Below, piece by piece: positions 52,456-61,983 of a DNA stretch of 64,000 bases. The notes beneath the pieces are model-generated. The model was not told the origin of the DNA. It saw nothing but the letters and a program-made list of their open reading frames with translations, and made no database searches. Source of the DNA: Streptomyces coffeae (GTDB taxonomy: Bacteria > Actinomycetota > Actinomycetes > Streptomycetales > Streptomycetaceae). The stretch is taken from NCBI RefSeq assembly GCF_016741875.1, contig NZ_JAERRF010000004.1, forward strand, positions 124,001 through 188,000, read 5' to 3'. Made by a program: the position numbers and the translations under genes. Positions within the stretch are counted from its first letter, which is position 1. Each line of letters begins with the position of its first letter.

Positions 52456-54378
52456 ATGGACATGGAAGTCACCGCCTGGCATTCCCTGCACCACGCCTCG
52501 AACGCCAGCGATGACCGCCGTCCCTTCTCCCGCGCGACGCTGCGCCGCATCGGCGCGTTCGCCCGGCCCCACCGCCGTCCGCTGCTGCTGTTCCTGCTGC
52601 TGAGCACGGTCATGGCGGCGCTCGCGGTGGCGACGCCGCTGCTGGCGGGCCGGGTGGTGGACGCGATCATCCACCGTTCGGGACAGGGCACCGTCCTCGG
52701 GCTGGCCGCGCTCATCGCCGTGATCGCGGTGGCCGAGGCGGCCCTCGGACTGCTGACGCGCCGGCTGTCCGCGACCATCGGCGAGGGGCTGATCCTCGAT
52801 CTGCGCACCGCGGTCTTCGATCACGTCCAGCGGATGCCGGTGGCCTTCTTCACCCGCACCCGCACCGGTGCGCTGGTCAGTCGGCTCAACAACGATGTCA
52901 TCGGCGCGCAGCGGGCGTTCAGCGACACCCTCTCCGGTGTGGTGAGCAACCTGGTGACCCTGCTGCTCACCCTGGTGGTGATGATCGGCATCTCCTGGCA
53001 GGTCACCCTGGTGGCGCTGCTGCTCCTGCCGCTGTTCCTGCTGCCCGCCCGCCGGGTCGGCGGCAGGCTCGCCGGACTGCGGCGCGAGGCGGCGGCCCAC
53101 AACGCCGCGATGAGCACCCAGATGACCGAGCGGTTCTCCGCCCCCGGCGCGACCCTCGTCAAGCTCTTCGGACGGCCCGCCGAGGAGTCCCGGGAGTTCG
53201 CCGCACGGGCCCGGCGGGTGCGGGACATCGGGGTGCGCACCGCCATGGTGCAGGTCTCCTTCGTCACCGCCCTGACCCTGGTCTCCGCGCTGGCCCTCGC
53301 CCTGGTCTACGGCCTCGGCGGCTGGTTCGCGCTGAACGGCCGGCTGGACCCCGGCGCCGTCGTCGCGCTCGCGCTGCTGCTCACCCGGCTCTACGCCCCG
53401 CTGACCTCGCTCGCCGGGGCGCGGGTGGAGGTCATGAGCGCGCTCGTCAGCTTCGAGCGGGTCTTCGAAGTGCTCGATCTCAAGCCGCTGATCAGTGAGA
53501 AGCCGGACGCCCAGGAGGTCCCGGACGGCCCGGTCTCCGTCGAGTTCGACCACGTCGGCTTCGGCTACCCGGCCGCCGACAAGGTGTCCCTCGCCTCCCT
53601 GGAGGAGGTCGCGAACCTCGACACCCGCGGCGGCGTCCAGGTGCTGCACGAGGTGTCCTTCCGCGCCGAACCGGGCCAGATGGTCGCCCTCGTCGGTTCC
53701 TCCGGCGCCGGCAAGTCGACCATGGCCCAACTGCTGCCCCGGCTCTACGACACCGACAGCGGCGCGGTGCGGCTGTCCGGTGTGGACGTCCGCGACCTCA
53801 CCGCCGAATCCCTGCGCACCACGCTCGGCATGGTCACCCAGGACGGCCATCTCTTCCACGACACCATCCGCGCCAACCTGCTGCTTGCCCGCCCCGGGGC
53901 CACCGACGAGGAGCTGTGGGAGGTGCTGCGCCGGGCCCGTCTTGAGGGGCTGATCGCGGCTCTGCCGGACAGTCTGGACACCGTCGTCGGGGAGCGCGGC
54001 TACCGGCTCTCCGGCGGCGAGCGCCAGCGGCTGACCATCGCCCGGCTGCTGCTGGCCCGCCCCCGGGTGGTGATCCTCGACGAGGCCACCGCACATCTGG
54101 ACTCCACCTCCGAGGCGGCCGTGCAGGAGGCGCTCGCCGAGGCCCTGGACGGACGCACCGCGGTGGTCATCGCCCACCGGCTGTCCACCGTGCGGGCCGC
54201 GGACCTCATCCTCGTCGTCGAGGACGGACGGGTCGTGGAGCGCGGTACGCACCCCGAACTGCTCGCCGCCGAGGGGCGTTACGCACAGCTGTACCGGACC
54301 CAGTTCGAGCGGCCGGGCACCGAGGCGGCCGGACCGGCCGCCGACGGCGCGCGGACCGTGCCCACCCCGGCCGCGTAG
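52456..54378 (+). CDS. ABC exporter, fused membrane and ATPase domains
   Basis: 640 aa, ATG 52456, SD GGAGG six bases upstream. Half-transporter of the multidrug/lipid exporter type: six helices in about 40-330, then the nucleotide-binding domain. Walker A LVGSSGAGKST (about 412-422), Q-loop MVTQDGHLFHD, signature YRLSGGERQR (LSGGE, not LSGGQ), Walker B RVVILDEATAHLD, switch IAHRLSTV. A 25-residue insertion (ADKVSLASLEEVANLDTRGG) separates the A-loop FGYP from Walker A, as in many actinobacterial relatives. It would work as a homodimer. The MerR-type promoter suggests induction by a drug or toxic compound. Confidence 0.93.
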   Translation: MDMEVTAWHSLHHASNASDDRRPFSRATLRRIGAFARPHRRPLLLFLLLSTVMAALAVATPLLAGRVVDAIIHRSGQGTVLGLAALIAVIAVAEAALGLLTRRLSATIGEGLILDLRTAVFDHVQRMPVAFFTRTRTGALVSRLNNDVIGAQRAFSDTLSGVVSNLVTLLLTLVVMIGISWQVTLVALLLLPLFLLPARRVGGRLAGLRREAAAHNAAMSTQMTERFSAPGATLVKLFGRPAEESREFAARARRVRDIGVRTAMVQVSFVTALTLVSALALALVYGLGGWFALNGRLDPGAVVALALLLTRLYAPLTSLAGARVEVMSALVSFERVFEVLDLKPLISEKPDAQEVPDGPVSVEFDHVGFGYPAADKVSLASLEEVANLDTRGGVQVLHEVSFRAEPGQMVALVGSSGAGKSTMAQLLPRLYDTDSGAVRLSGVDVRDLTAESLRTTLGMVTQDGHLFHDTIRANLLLARPGATDEELWEVLRRARLEGLIAALPDSLDTVVGERGYRLSGGERQRLTIARLLLARPRVVILDEATAHLDSTSEAAVQEALAEALDGRTAVVIAHRLSTVRAADLILVVEDGRVVERGTHPELLAAEGRYAQLYRTQFERPGTEAAGPAADGARTVPTPAA

Positions 54379-54420
54379 GCTGGCCTTTTCAGCCCGATCC
54401 CGCACCGGAGCACATTCCCC

Positions 54421-55899
54421 GTGACCGACCAGCCCCCTCGTCGCCCCCGCAGTTCCACCGCGCCCGGAAACCCCGGCAGGGGCGGCAAACCCGGTCGGCC
54501 CTACCGCCGGCCGAAGAAGGACCCCGTGCGGATCCTCGCCTTCGAGGCGCTGCGGGCCGTCGACGAACGGGACGCGTACGCCAACCTCGTCCTCCCGCCG
54601 CTGCTCCGCAAGGCCCGGGAGGACGAGGGCTTCGACGCCCGGGACGCGGCGCTCACCACCGAGCTGGTCTACGGCACCCTGCGCCACCAGGGCACCTACG
54701 ACGCGATCATCGCCGCCTGTGTGGACCGTCCGCTGCGCGAGGTCGACCCGCCCGTGCTGGACGTCCTCAGCCTCGGTGCCCACCAGCTGCTGGGCACCCG
54801 TATCCCCACCCACGCCGCGGTCTCCGCCAGTGTCGAACTGGCCCGGGTGGTGCTCGGCGACGGGCGCGCCAAGTTCGTCAACGCGGTGCTGCGCCGGATC
54901 GCCTCCCACGACCTCGACGGCTGGCTGGAGCGGGTCGCCCCGCCGTACGACGAGGACCCCGAGGACCACCTCGCCGTCGTCCACTCCCATCCGCGCTGGA
55001 TCGTCTCCGCGCTGTGGGACGCGCTCGGCGGCGGCAGCACCGGGATCGAGGACCTGCTCGCGGCCGACAACGAACGGCCCGAGGTCACCCTCGTCGCGCG
55101 CCCCGGCCGCACCACCCCGGACGAGCTGCTGGCCGCGGTCGGAGACCAGGCCGCGGCGCCGGGCCGCTGGTCGCCGTACGCGGTGCGGCTCACCGAGGGC
55201 GGGGAGCCCGCGGCGCTGGAGGCCGTGCGGGAGGGGCACGCCGGGGTCCAGGACGAGGGCAGCCAGCTGGTGGCCCTCGCCCTCGCGGCCGCCCCGCTGG
55301 ACGGCCCGGACCGGCGCTGGCTGGACGGCTGCGCCGGACCCGGCGGCAAGGCCGCGCTGCTCGCCGCGCTCGCCGCCCAACGCGGCGCCTCGCTGCTCGC
55401 CGCGGAGAAGCAGCCGCACCGCGCCCGGCTGGTCGGCCGGGCCCTCGCGGGCAACCCCGGCCCGTACCAGGTGATCGCCGCGGACGGCACCCGGCCGCCG
55501 TGGCGGCCGGGTGCCTTCGACCGGGTGCTGGTCGACGTCCCGTGCACCGGGCTCGGCGCGCTGCGCCGCCGCCCCGAGGCGCGCTGGCGGCGCCGCCCCG
55601 AGGACCTGGCCGGATTCGCCCCGCTCCAGCGCGGGCTGCTGCGCGAGGCGCTCGCGGCGGTACGGATCGGCGGTGTGGTCGGCTATGCCACCTGCTCACC
55701 GCACCCGGCCGAGACCCGGGCCGTGGTCGAGGACGTCCTCAAGGGCCGGGGCGGTCCCGCGGCCACAGCGGAGTGGATCGACGCCCGCCCGCTGATGCCC
55801 GGTGTACCCGCGCTCGGCGACGGCCCCGACGTCCAGCTGTGGCCGCATCTGCACGGTACGGACGCGATGTATCTGGCCCTGCTGCGCCGTACCGGCTGA
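54421..55899 (+). CDS. rsmB: 16S rRNA (cytosine-967) C5-methyltransferase RsmB/Sun
   Basis: 492 aa, GTG 54421. The N-terminal NusB-like RNA-binding domain (about 30-170; DAALTTELVYGTLRHQGTYDAII) precedes a SAM-dependent NOL1/NOP2/Sun domain: SAM loop LDGCAGPGGKAALLAAL, Cys in DVPCTGLGALRRRPEARWR (about 374), catalytic Cys in VGYATCSPHPAET (about 423). A 40-residue Pro/Arg-rich basic N-terminus is added. The gene end lies two bases from a convergent hydrolase gene. Confidence 0.95.
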   Translation: MTDQPPRRPRSSTAPGNPGRGGKPGRPYRRPKKDPVRILAFEALRAVDERDAYANLVLPPLLRKAREDEGFDARDAALTTELVYGTLRHQGTYDAIIAACVDRPLREVDPPVLDVLSLGAHQLLGTRIPTHAAVSASVELARVVLGDGRAKFVNAVLRRIASHDLDGWLERVAPPYDEDPEDHLAVVHSHPRWIVSALWDALGGGSTGIEDLLAADNERPEVTLVARPGRTTPDELLAAVGDQAAAPGRWSPYAVRLTEGGEPAALEAVREGHAGVQDEGSQLVALALAAAPLDGPDRRWLDGCAGPGGKAALLAALAAQRGASLLAAEKQPHRARLVGRALAGNPGPYQVIAADGTRPPWRPGAFDRVLVDVPCTGLGALRRRPEARWRRRPEDLAGFAPLQRGLLREALAAVRIGGVVGYATCSPHPAETRAVVEDVLKGRGGPAATAEWIDARPLMPGVPALGDGPDVQLWPHLHGTDAMYLALLRRTG

Positions 55900-55916
55900 C
55901 CTTACTTGCCCGGTAC
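55889..55916. terminator. Inverted repeat spanning the rsmB and hydrolase gene ends
   Basis: GTACCGG (55889-55895) and CCGGTAC (55910-55916): 7-bp stem, 14-nt loop, covering both converging stop codons. Confidence 0.45.
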
Positions 55917-56828
55917 CGCCGGAAGGGTCTCCTGCGGGCTGTCGGTCGGCAGGTAGAGCTTGGCGTCGTGGGCGCCCGGGTTGAGATCCCGGTGCACCGC
56001 GCGGGAGACCGCCTCGACGGTGGACACCCCGGTCTCCATCGCGGAGTTGTCCTGGGTGAGCACCGTCATCGTGTAGTTGTGGCCGCCGCCGGTGAACGCC
56101 CCGACGCTGTGCACCCGCCAGCCGTGGGTGTCCCGCTCCAGCCAGCCGTTCTTCACCTGGATCCGCACCCCGTTCGGCGCTCCGGCCGGGGTGCCCCAGC
56201 GCTGCGAGGGAATGACCTTGCCCATCAGCTCGAGGATGTAGGCACGGGAGTTGTCGCTGAGCACCCGGTTGCGACGGGTCACCAGCTCCAGCAGCTTCTC
56301 CTCGTCGTTGGCGGTGATCTGGGTGAGCCCCCAGTAGCCGTCACGGCCGGGGACGGTGTGGCGCATCCCGGCGGCCCGGACGAACGCGGAGACCTTCTCC
56401 CGGCCCAGCTGCCGCCACAGCTTGGTGGTGGCGTCGTTGTCCGACTTGGTGATCATCTTGGTGGCGAGCTGGGACTCGCGGTCGGTCAGGTGCCGGTGGT
56501 GCTTGCCGGCGTCCCGGAGCAGGGCGGCCAGCACCGTCACCTTGACCACGCTCGCGGAGTCGAACTTCTGGTCCGCGCGCAGGGAGCAGACGGTCCCCGT
56601 GGTGTGGTCGCGGAGGCTGACCGCGGTGGTGCCGGACTTCCCGCGCAGCGCCGCGGTGATGTCCCTGGAGAGCTTGTCGGCCAGTCCGGCCCGGTCGGAG
56701 GCGCAGACCGCCTGCGGCGCGGCGGCCGCCGCCGACCCCGCCCCGGCCACCGGAGGCGCGAGCACGGCCGCGGCCAGTGCCACGGACAGTGCGGCGCGGG
56801 GGCGCCGGGGTGTTCGGTGTCGCGTCAT
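55902..56828 (-). CDS. Secreted class A beta-lactamase-like serine hydrolase
   Basis: 308 aa, ATG at 56828. A Sec-type signal peptide (MTRHRTPRRPRAALSVALAAAVLAPPVAGAGSA pattern, cut probably near residue 35-38) is followed by a penicillin-recognising fold. Nucleophile motif SVVK (in FDSASVVKVTVLAAL), SDN loop (KSDNDATTKLW) and KNG in place of KTG (VKNGWLERD) are present. The usual ExxLN omega-loop Glu is not evident, so it may be a DD-peptidase-like or other hydrolase and not an effective beta-lactamase. Divergent from rpe. Confidence 0.85.
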   Translation of the reverse strand: MTRHRTPRRPRAALSVALAAAVLAPPVAGAGSAAAAAPQAVCASDRAGLADKLSRDITAALRGKSGTTAVSLRDHTTGTVCSLRADQKFDSASVVKVTVLAALLRDAGKHHRHLTDRESQLATKMITKSDNDATTKLWRQLGREKVSAFVRAAGMRHTVPGRDGYWGLTQITANDEEKLLELVTRRNRVLSDNSRAYILELMGKVIPSQRWGTPAGAPNGVRIQVKNGWLERDTHGWRVHSVGAFTGGGHNYTMTVLTQDNSAMETGVSTVEAVSRAVHRDLNPGAHDAKLYLPTDSPQETLPAVPGK

Positions 56829-56891
56829 CGTCGTATGCCCATTTCCCTTGTCATGTCGCGGGTGCGTCATGGGGTGTGTCGTCTCTGTCCC

Positions 56892-56912
56892 GAGCGCACA
56901 CCAGGTGCGCTC
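56892..56912. promoter_or_regulatory. Palindrome in the hydrolase-rpe divergent region
   Basis: GAGCGCAC-ACCAG-GTGCGCTC, perfect 8-bp arms. On the minus strand it lies just downstream of a TTGACT (complement of 56936-56941), so it could be an operator for the hydrolase gene. No matching -10 is convincing. Confidence 0.4.
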
Positions 56913-57051
56913 GACCCACAGGACCCCCATGCGACAGTCAAGGGTTGTCTGTCTGTGTCCATGATTTCCCCAGGACAGGATTTCGCATGTCGTGAGCGGC
57001 CGCGATCATCCCGGCTCCCTGGACCGGCGCCGGTCATGGGAGGCTGGGGGC

Positions 57052-57750
57052 ATGGCCGCGCAGATCAATCCCAGCATCCTGTCCGCCGACTTCGCCCGCC
57101 TGGCGGACGAGGCGAAGGCCGTCGAAGGTGCCGACTGGCTCCATGTCGACGTGATGGACAACCACTTCGTCCCCAATCTGACCCTCGGCGTGCCGGTGGT
57201 CGAAGCCCTGGGGAAGGCCACGGACACCCCGCTGGACTGCCATCTGATGATCGAGGACCCGGACCGCTGGGCCCCGCAGTACGTCGAGGCCGGAGCCGGT
57301 TCGGTCACCTTCCACGTGGAGGCCGCGGCCGCGCCGGTACGGCTGGCGCGCGAGATCCGGGCCAAGGGCGCGCGGGCGTCGATGGCGCTCAAGCCCGCGA
57401 CCCCGATCGAGCCCTACGAGGACCTGCTGCCCGAGCTGGACATGCTGCTGGTGATGACCGTGGAGCCCGGTTTCGGCGGTCAGGCGTTCCTCGACATCAT
57501 GCTTCCCAAGATCCGCCGCACCCGCGAGCTGATCGCCAAGCACGGCCTTGAGCTGTGGCTCCAGGTGGACGGCGGGGTCTCCGCCGCCACCATCGAGCGC
57601 TGCGCCGAGGCGGGCGCCGATGTGTTCGTGGCCGGTTCCGCGGTCTACGGTGCCGAGGACCCGGCCAAGGCCGTCCAGGAGCTGCGCGCGCTGGCCGAGA
57701 AGGCGACGGGCACCACCGGACTGTGCGGCCACTCCGCTACGGGGCGGTGA
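57052..57750 (+). CDS. rpe: Ribulose-phosphate 3-epimerase
   Basis: 232 aa from ATG 57052, SD GGGAGG eight bases upstream. Interconverts ribulose-5-P and xylulose-5-P (pentose phosphate pathway). TIM barrel: [13 protein letters not shown], metal and catalytic residues in [52 protein letters not shown]. Complete. Confidence 0.97.
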   Translation: MAAQINPSILSADFARLADEAKAVEGADWLHVDVMDNHFVPNLTLGVPVVEALGKATDTPLDCHLMIEDPDRWAPQYVEAGAGSVTFHVEAAAAPVRLAREIRAKGARASMALKPATPIEPYEDLLPELDMLLVMTVEPGFGGQAFLDIMLPKIRRTRELIAKHGLELWLQVDGGVSAATIERCAEAGADVFVAGSAVYGAEDPAKAVQELRALAEKATGTTGLCGHSATGR

Positions 57751-57834
57751 ACTGAAGGGTAAAGGCCGGACCAACTCCACCGTTTCTGACAGGATGACGG
57801 TGAGTCCAGAACAGTGACAAGTGAGGAGACCGCG

Positions 57835-58851
57835 GTGTCGACGGGCCGTTCAGCCACGCGGATGGGACCCGCCGAACTGGTGCAGGCGGCAGCCATGGCG
57901 CGCCGCTTCTACCTCGAGGGCAAGTCCAAGATCCAGATCGCCGAGGAGTTCGGGGTCAGCCGCTTCAAGGTCGCGCGCGTACTGGAGACCGCGCTCGAAC
58001 GCGACCTGGTGCGTATCGAGATCCGGGTTCCCGCCGAGCTCGACGCGGAGCGTTCCGACGCGCTGCGCGCCCGCTACGGCCTGCGGCACGCGGTGGTCGT
58101 CGAGTCACCGGCCGATGCCGAGGCCGACACCCCCGACCCGGAGAACCTGGGCGAGGTCGCCGCCGATCTGCTGGGCGAGCTGGTCAACGAGGGGGATGTG
58201 CTGGGGCTGGCCTGGGGGCGGTCCACGATCCACATGGCGGCCGCGCTGCATCAGCTCCCGCCCTGCACCGTCGTCCAGCTCACCGGTGTGTACGACGCGG
58301 GCACCGCCGAGCGCGGCTCGGTGGAGGCGGTCCGCCGCGCCGCCGCCGTCTCCGGCGGTGAGGCGCACCCCATCTACGCGCCGATGCTGCTGCCCGACAC
58401 GGCCACCGCGGACGCGCTGCGCGGCCAGACCGGGATCGCCCGGGCCTTCGAGTACTTCGACAAGGTCACCGTCGCGGCCGTCTCCATCGGCTCGTGGGAG
58501 GCCGGTATCTCGACCGTCTACGACATGCTCAGCGAGGAGGAGCGGGCCCACTACGCCGGGCTCGGCGCCGCCGCCGAAATGTCCGCCCACCTCTTCGACA
58601 GCGAGGGCCGCCGGATCGGCCGCGACCTCGGCGAGCGCTGCATCACCGTCGAGGCCGACCGGCTGCGCCGGATCCCCGAGGTGGTGGCCATCGCCGGCGG
58701 TGGCCGCAAGGCCGCGGCGATCGGCGCGGTGCTGCGGTCGGGCCTGGTCACCAGCCTGGTGACGGACACGGCCGCGGCCGACCATCTGCTGCTGGAGACC
58801 GGCCCCGGACCGCGTCCGGCGCTGGACCGCGCCGATCCCGACGGTCCGTAG
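57835..58851 (+). CDS. SorC/DeoR-family sugar-binding transcriptional regulator
   Basis: 338 aa from GTG 57835, six bases after GAGGAG (57823-57828); GTG 57814 is in frame but precedes the SD. N-terminal HTH (AAAMARRFYLEGKSKIQIAEEFGVSRFKVARVLETA, about 17-52) followed by the SorC/CggR effector domain of NagB-like fold (GDVLGLAWGRSTIHMAAALHQLPP, VVQLTGVYDAG). Effectors of this family are phosphorylated sugars. Placement directly after rpe suggests a pentose-phosphate signal; targets are unknown. Confidence 0.9.
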   Translation: MSTGRSATRMGPAELVQAAAMARRFYLEGKSKIQIAEEFGVSRFKVARVLETALERDLVRIEIRVPAELDAERSDALRARYGLRHAVVVESPADAEADTPDPENLGEVAADLLGELVNEGDVLGLAWGRSTIHMAAALHQLPPCTVVQLTGVYDAGTAERGSVEAVRRAAAVSGGEAHPIYAPMLLPDTATADALRGQTGIARAFEYFDKVTVAAVSIGSWEAGISTVYDMLSEEERAHYAGLGAAAEMSAHLFDSEGRRIGRDLGERCITVEADRLRRIPEVVAIAGGGRKAAAIGAVLRSGLVTSLVTDTAAADHLLLETGPGPRPALDRADPDGP

Positions 58852-58890
58852 CCCCGCCCTCACCCCGGCGTCCCGTCCCGGCGTGGATTT

Positions 58891-58934
58891 GGACGATCCG
58901 ACCACCGGGCCCGGTACGGACTGGATGATCGTCC
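58891..58934. promoter_or_regulatory. Inverted repeat in the regulator-guaB1 gap
   Basis: GGACGATC (58891-58898) and GATCGTCC (58927-58934), perfect 8-bp arms with a 28-bp interval, followed by a GC-rich hairpin (GCCCCC-GCGCC-GGGGGC, 58937-58953). Possible terminator or operator. Confidence 0.4.
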
Positions 58935-58968
58935 GGGCCCCCGCGCCGGGGGCGGCATGGGAGAATGA

Positions 58969-60474
<1,506 letters not shown>

Positions 60475-60651
60475 CCCCATTTTTTGAGGGCTCGGTTCGC
60501 CTCCGGGGGCGTTCGGCGAGTGAGCCGAAGGGGCGCGCCGCTGTCGAAAGGGAGAGCGCGCGGAGACCCCGAGGAACGAGGGGTCGAGCACGGTCGACTG
60601 TCGACAGGGGCTGAGGCGCCCCGGAGGCGAACCGAGCCTCAAAAAAAGGGG
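60475..60651. repeat. 177-bp inverted-repeat element (copy B), MITE-like
   Basis: Begins on the base after the guaB1 stop. The left end 60475-60509 (containing GAGGGCTCGGTTCGCCTCCG) and right end 60619-60651 (containing CGGAGGCGAACCGAGCCTC) are inverted copies differing by one C and one A/T, including a run of six T on the left and seven A on the right. The 109-bp centre has smaller hairpins, such as GACCCC (60565-60570) / GGGGTC (60580-60585). It has no ORF of its own. A shortened copy lies at 16599-16646. Confidence 0.7.
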
Positions 60652-60691
60652 CTATGGCCCCCACTCGGCTCGGGTGAGTGGGGGCCATAGC
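60651..60691. terminator. Bidirectional terminator guaB1 / DUF2637 gene
   Basis: GCTATGGCCCCCACTC (60651-60666) and its exact complement (60676-60691), loop of 9 nt: a 16-bp perfect stem. It abuts the repeat element, which seems to have been inserted between the guaB1 stop and this terminator. Confidence 0.85.
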
Positions 60692-60726
60692 AGTGTGCCC
60701 TGGTGCTGCCCTTCAACTGCCCTGTG

Positions 60727-61479
60727 TCACCGCTGCATTCCGCGCTGCTCACCGCGCGTGCGGGGCAGGGCGTGCCGCGGCGGGCTGTTGAGCGTGATCT
60801 GCCGTACCAACTGGTGGAACGAGACCAGCGCGGCGACCGGCGGCAGACCGGCGACCGCCATGCTCGGCGCGTCCTTGGGGGCGTGGGCGACACACAGGAA
60901 GACCGCGATGGTGGAGAAGAGCACCACCACGGCCCAGGAGTGCGCGGCGCCCCGCCGGTGCAGCGCGGCCCGCAGCACCGACAGCGAGGCGACCAGCCAC
61001 GGCCCGTAGACCAGCAGCGGCCACCACGCGGCCATGGACTCCGAGGTGCTGGGAGAGGCCAGATAGCGCAGCGGGGGATAGGAGATCATCCCGCCCAGCA
61101 CGCTCAGCATGGCGACGATGACCGTGGTGACCGCCGCGAACAGCAGGCTGGTCAGCTGGACCCAGGGCATCGTCGGCAGCCGGAAGCGCACCCGGCGCCG
61201 CTTGCCGCGGCTACCGCGGACCTGGGCGTGGGAGGGCGAGCGGAGGGAGTCGGTGGGGTGCTGCGGCGGTTCCTCGGGGGAGGTCGTCTGGAGCAGCCGT
61301 GCCAGATCCCCTTCCAGGTCCCAACGGCCCTCGATGCTCTCGGGGTCGGGGAGAGGGAAAGGATTCACTTCGTAGTCGACGCCCGCGTCGAACCGCTCTC
61401 CGGGGCCGGGAGCGTGGGCGGGTCGGTGGCCGGTGGGTGGGGGCCCGTAGCCGCCCGGCCTCGGCTCGGTGTACGTCAT
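60727..61479 (-). CDS. DUF2637-family membrane protein
   Basis: 250 aa from ATG 61479 (MTYTEPRPGGYG), overlapping the stop of the small gene upstream. The first 105 residues are cytoplasmic and Pro/Gly/Arg-rich, ending in a basic patch (RGSRGKRRRVRFRLP). Four membrane helices follow (about 110-215; LTSLLFAAVTTVIVAMLSVLG first), a pattern seen in DUF2637 / Spd-like Streptomyces proteins. The function is unknown; relatives on plasmids are linked to mycelial spread. The C-terminus is basic. Confidence 0.75.
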   Translation of the reverse strand: MTYTEPRPGGYGPPPTGHRPAHAPGPGERFDAGVDYEVNPFPLPDPESIEGRWDLEGDLARLLQTTSPEEPPQHPTDSLRSPSHAQVRGSRGKRRRVRFRLPTMPWVQLTSLLFAAVTTVIVAMLSVLGGMISYPPLRYLASPSTSESMAAWWPLLVYGPWLVASLSVLRAALHRRGAAHSWAVVVLFSTIAVFLCVAHAPKDAPSMAVAGLPPVAALVSFHQLVRQITLNSPPRHALPRTRGEQRGMQR

Positions 61480-61682
61480 GCTTTGACGCCCGGTTCCGTG
61501 GTGCCGGAGCGCTGGAGGAAGTCGGCTTCGATCCGGTTGAGCGCCCGGAGGAAGTCCTCCCACACCCGCGAACAGTATTCGAGCGGGTAGCGTTCGTCCT
61601 CACCCCCGTGGTCCCGGGCCCGGAACACGGGTTCGGTACGGAGCGCTGAGTGTTCGGGTGGTTGCAGGCTGTCAGTGGTCAC
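61476..61682 (-). CDS. Small hypothetical protein coupled to the DUF2637 gene
   Basis: 68 aa if it starts at GTG 61682 (VTTDSLQPPEHS), with GGTGGGG upstream; longer in-frame starts to 61793 exist. Acidic first half, then an amphipathic helix (EYCSRVWEDFLRALNRIEADFLQ). Its TGA overlaps the next ATG, so the two are co-translated. It resembles no family I can name; conservation of the pair would make it a likely partner of the membrane protein. Confidence 0.55.
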   Translation of the reverse strand: MTTDSLQPPEHSALRTEPVFRARDHGGEDERYPLEYCSRVWEDFLRALNRIEADFLQRSGTTEPGVKA

Positions 61683-61983
61683 GTCCCCACCAACGACCGC
61701 TAAAATGGTGCAGTATCGCGGCATTCGGGTGAATCGCGCGCTCACTCTTGCAGTGGCCCGCAACAATTCCCCGCCGCACGCCCCCGCGCGCAACGTTCAT
61801 CCACCCATGCGCAAGAGTGGTGCATTACGGCCGTGGGCGGACGGCTCATAGGGTCTTGCGCTGACGTGGAGTGGCGGGGACCGACTGCTCGGCGATTCCC
61901 ACCTGCGGGTTTGTCTACGGGCAGCCGCATGTCCGCCATCGGTCGTCGTCACCCTGACTGGCAGTGAAAAAGGAGCCACCTAA
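61683..61983. other. 301-bp regulatory region before the permease gene
   Basis: Several related half sites: TTGC-N8-GCAA (61748-61763), CACTCTTGC (61743-61751) inverted as GCAAGAGTG (61811-61819), and CTTGCGC again near 61854. Spaced GCAA/TTGC motifs are what an Lrp/AsnC-type regulator would use, and such a gene lies directly after the permease. No ORF with an SD is seen here. Confidence 0.45.
61825..61854 (+). promoter_or_regulatory. Candidate permease promoter
   Basis: TTACGG (61825-61830), 18-bp spacer, TAGGGT (61849-61854); leader of about 120 nt. Confidence 0.4.

Noticed and set aside
57814..57834. GTG 57814 as start of the SorC-type regulator
   Set aside because: The SD GAGGAG (57823-57828) lies downstream of it and is well spaced for GTG 57835.
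60475..60651. The element read as an ordinary intrinsic terminator
   Set aside because: The T-run is on the 5' side of the structure on both strands, opposite to an intrinsic terminator, and a separate perfect hairpin follows at 60651-60691.
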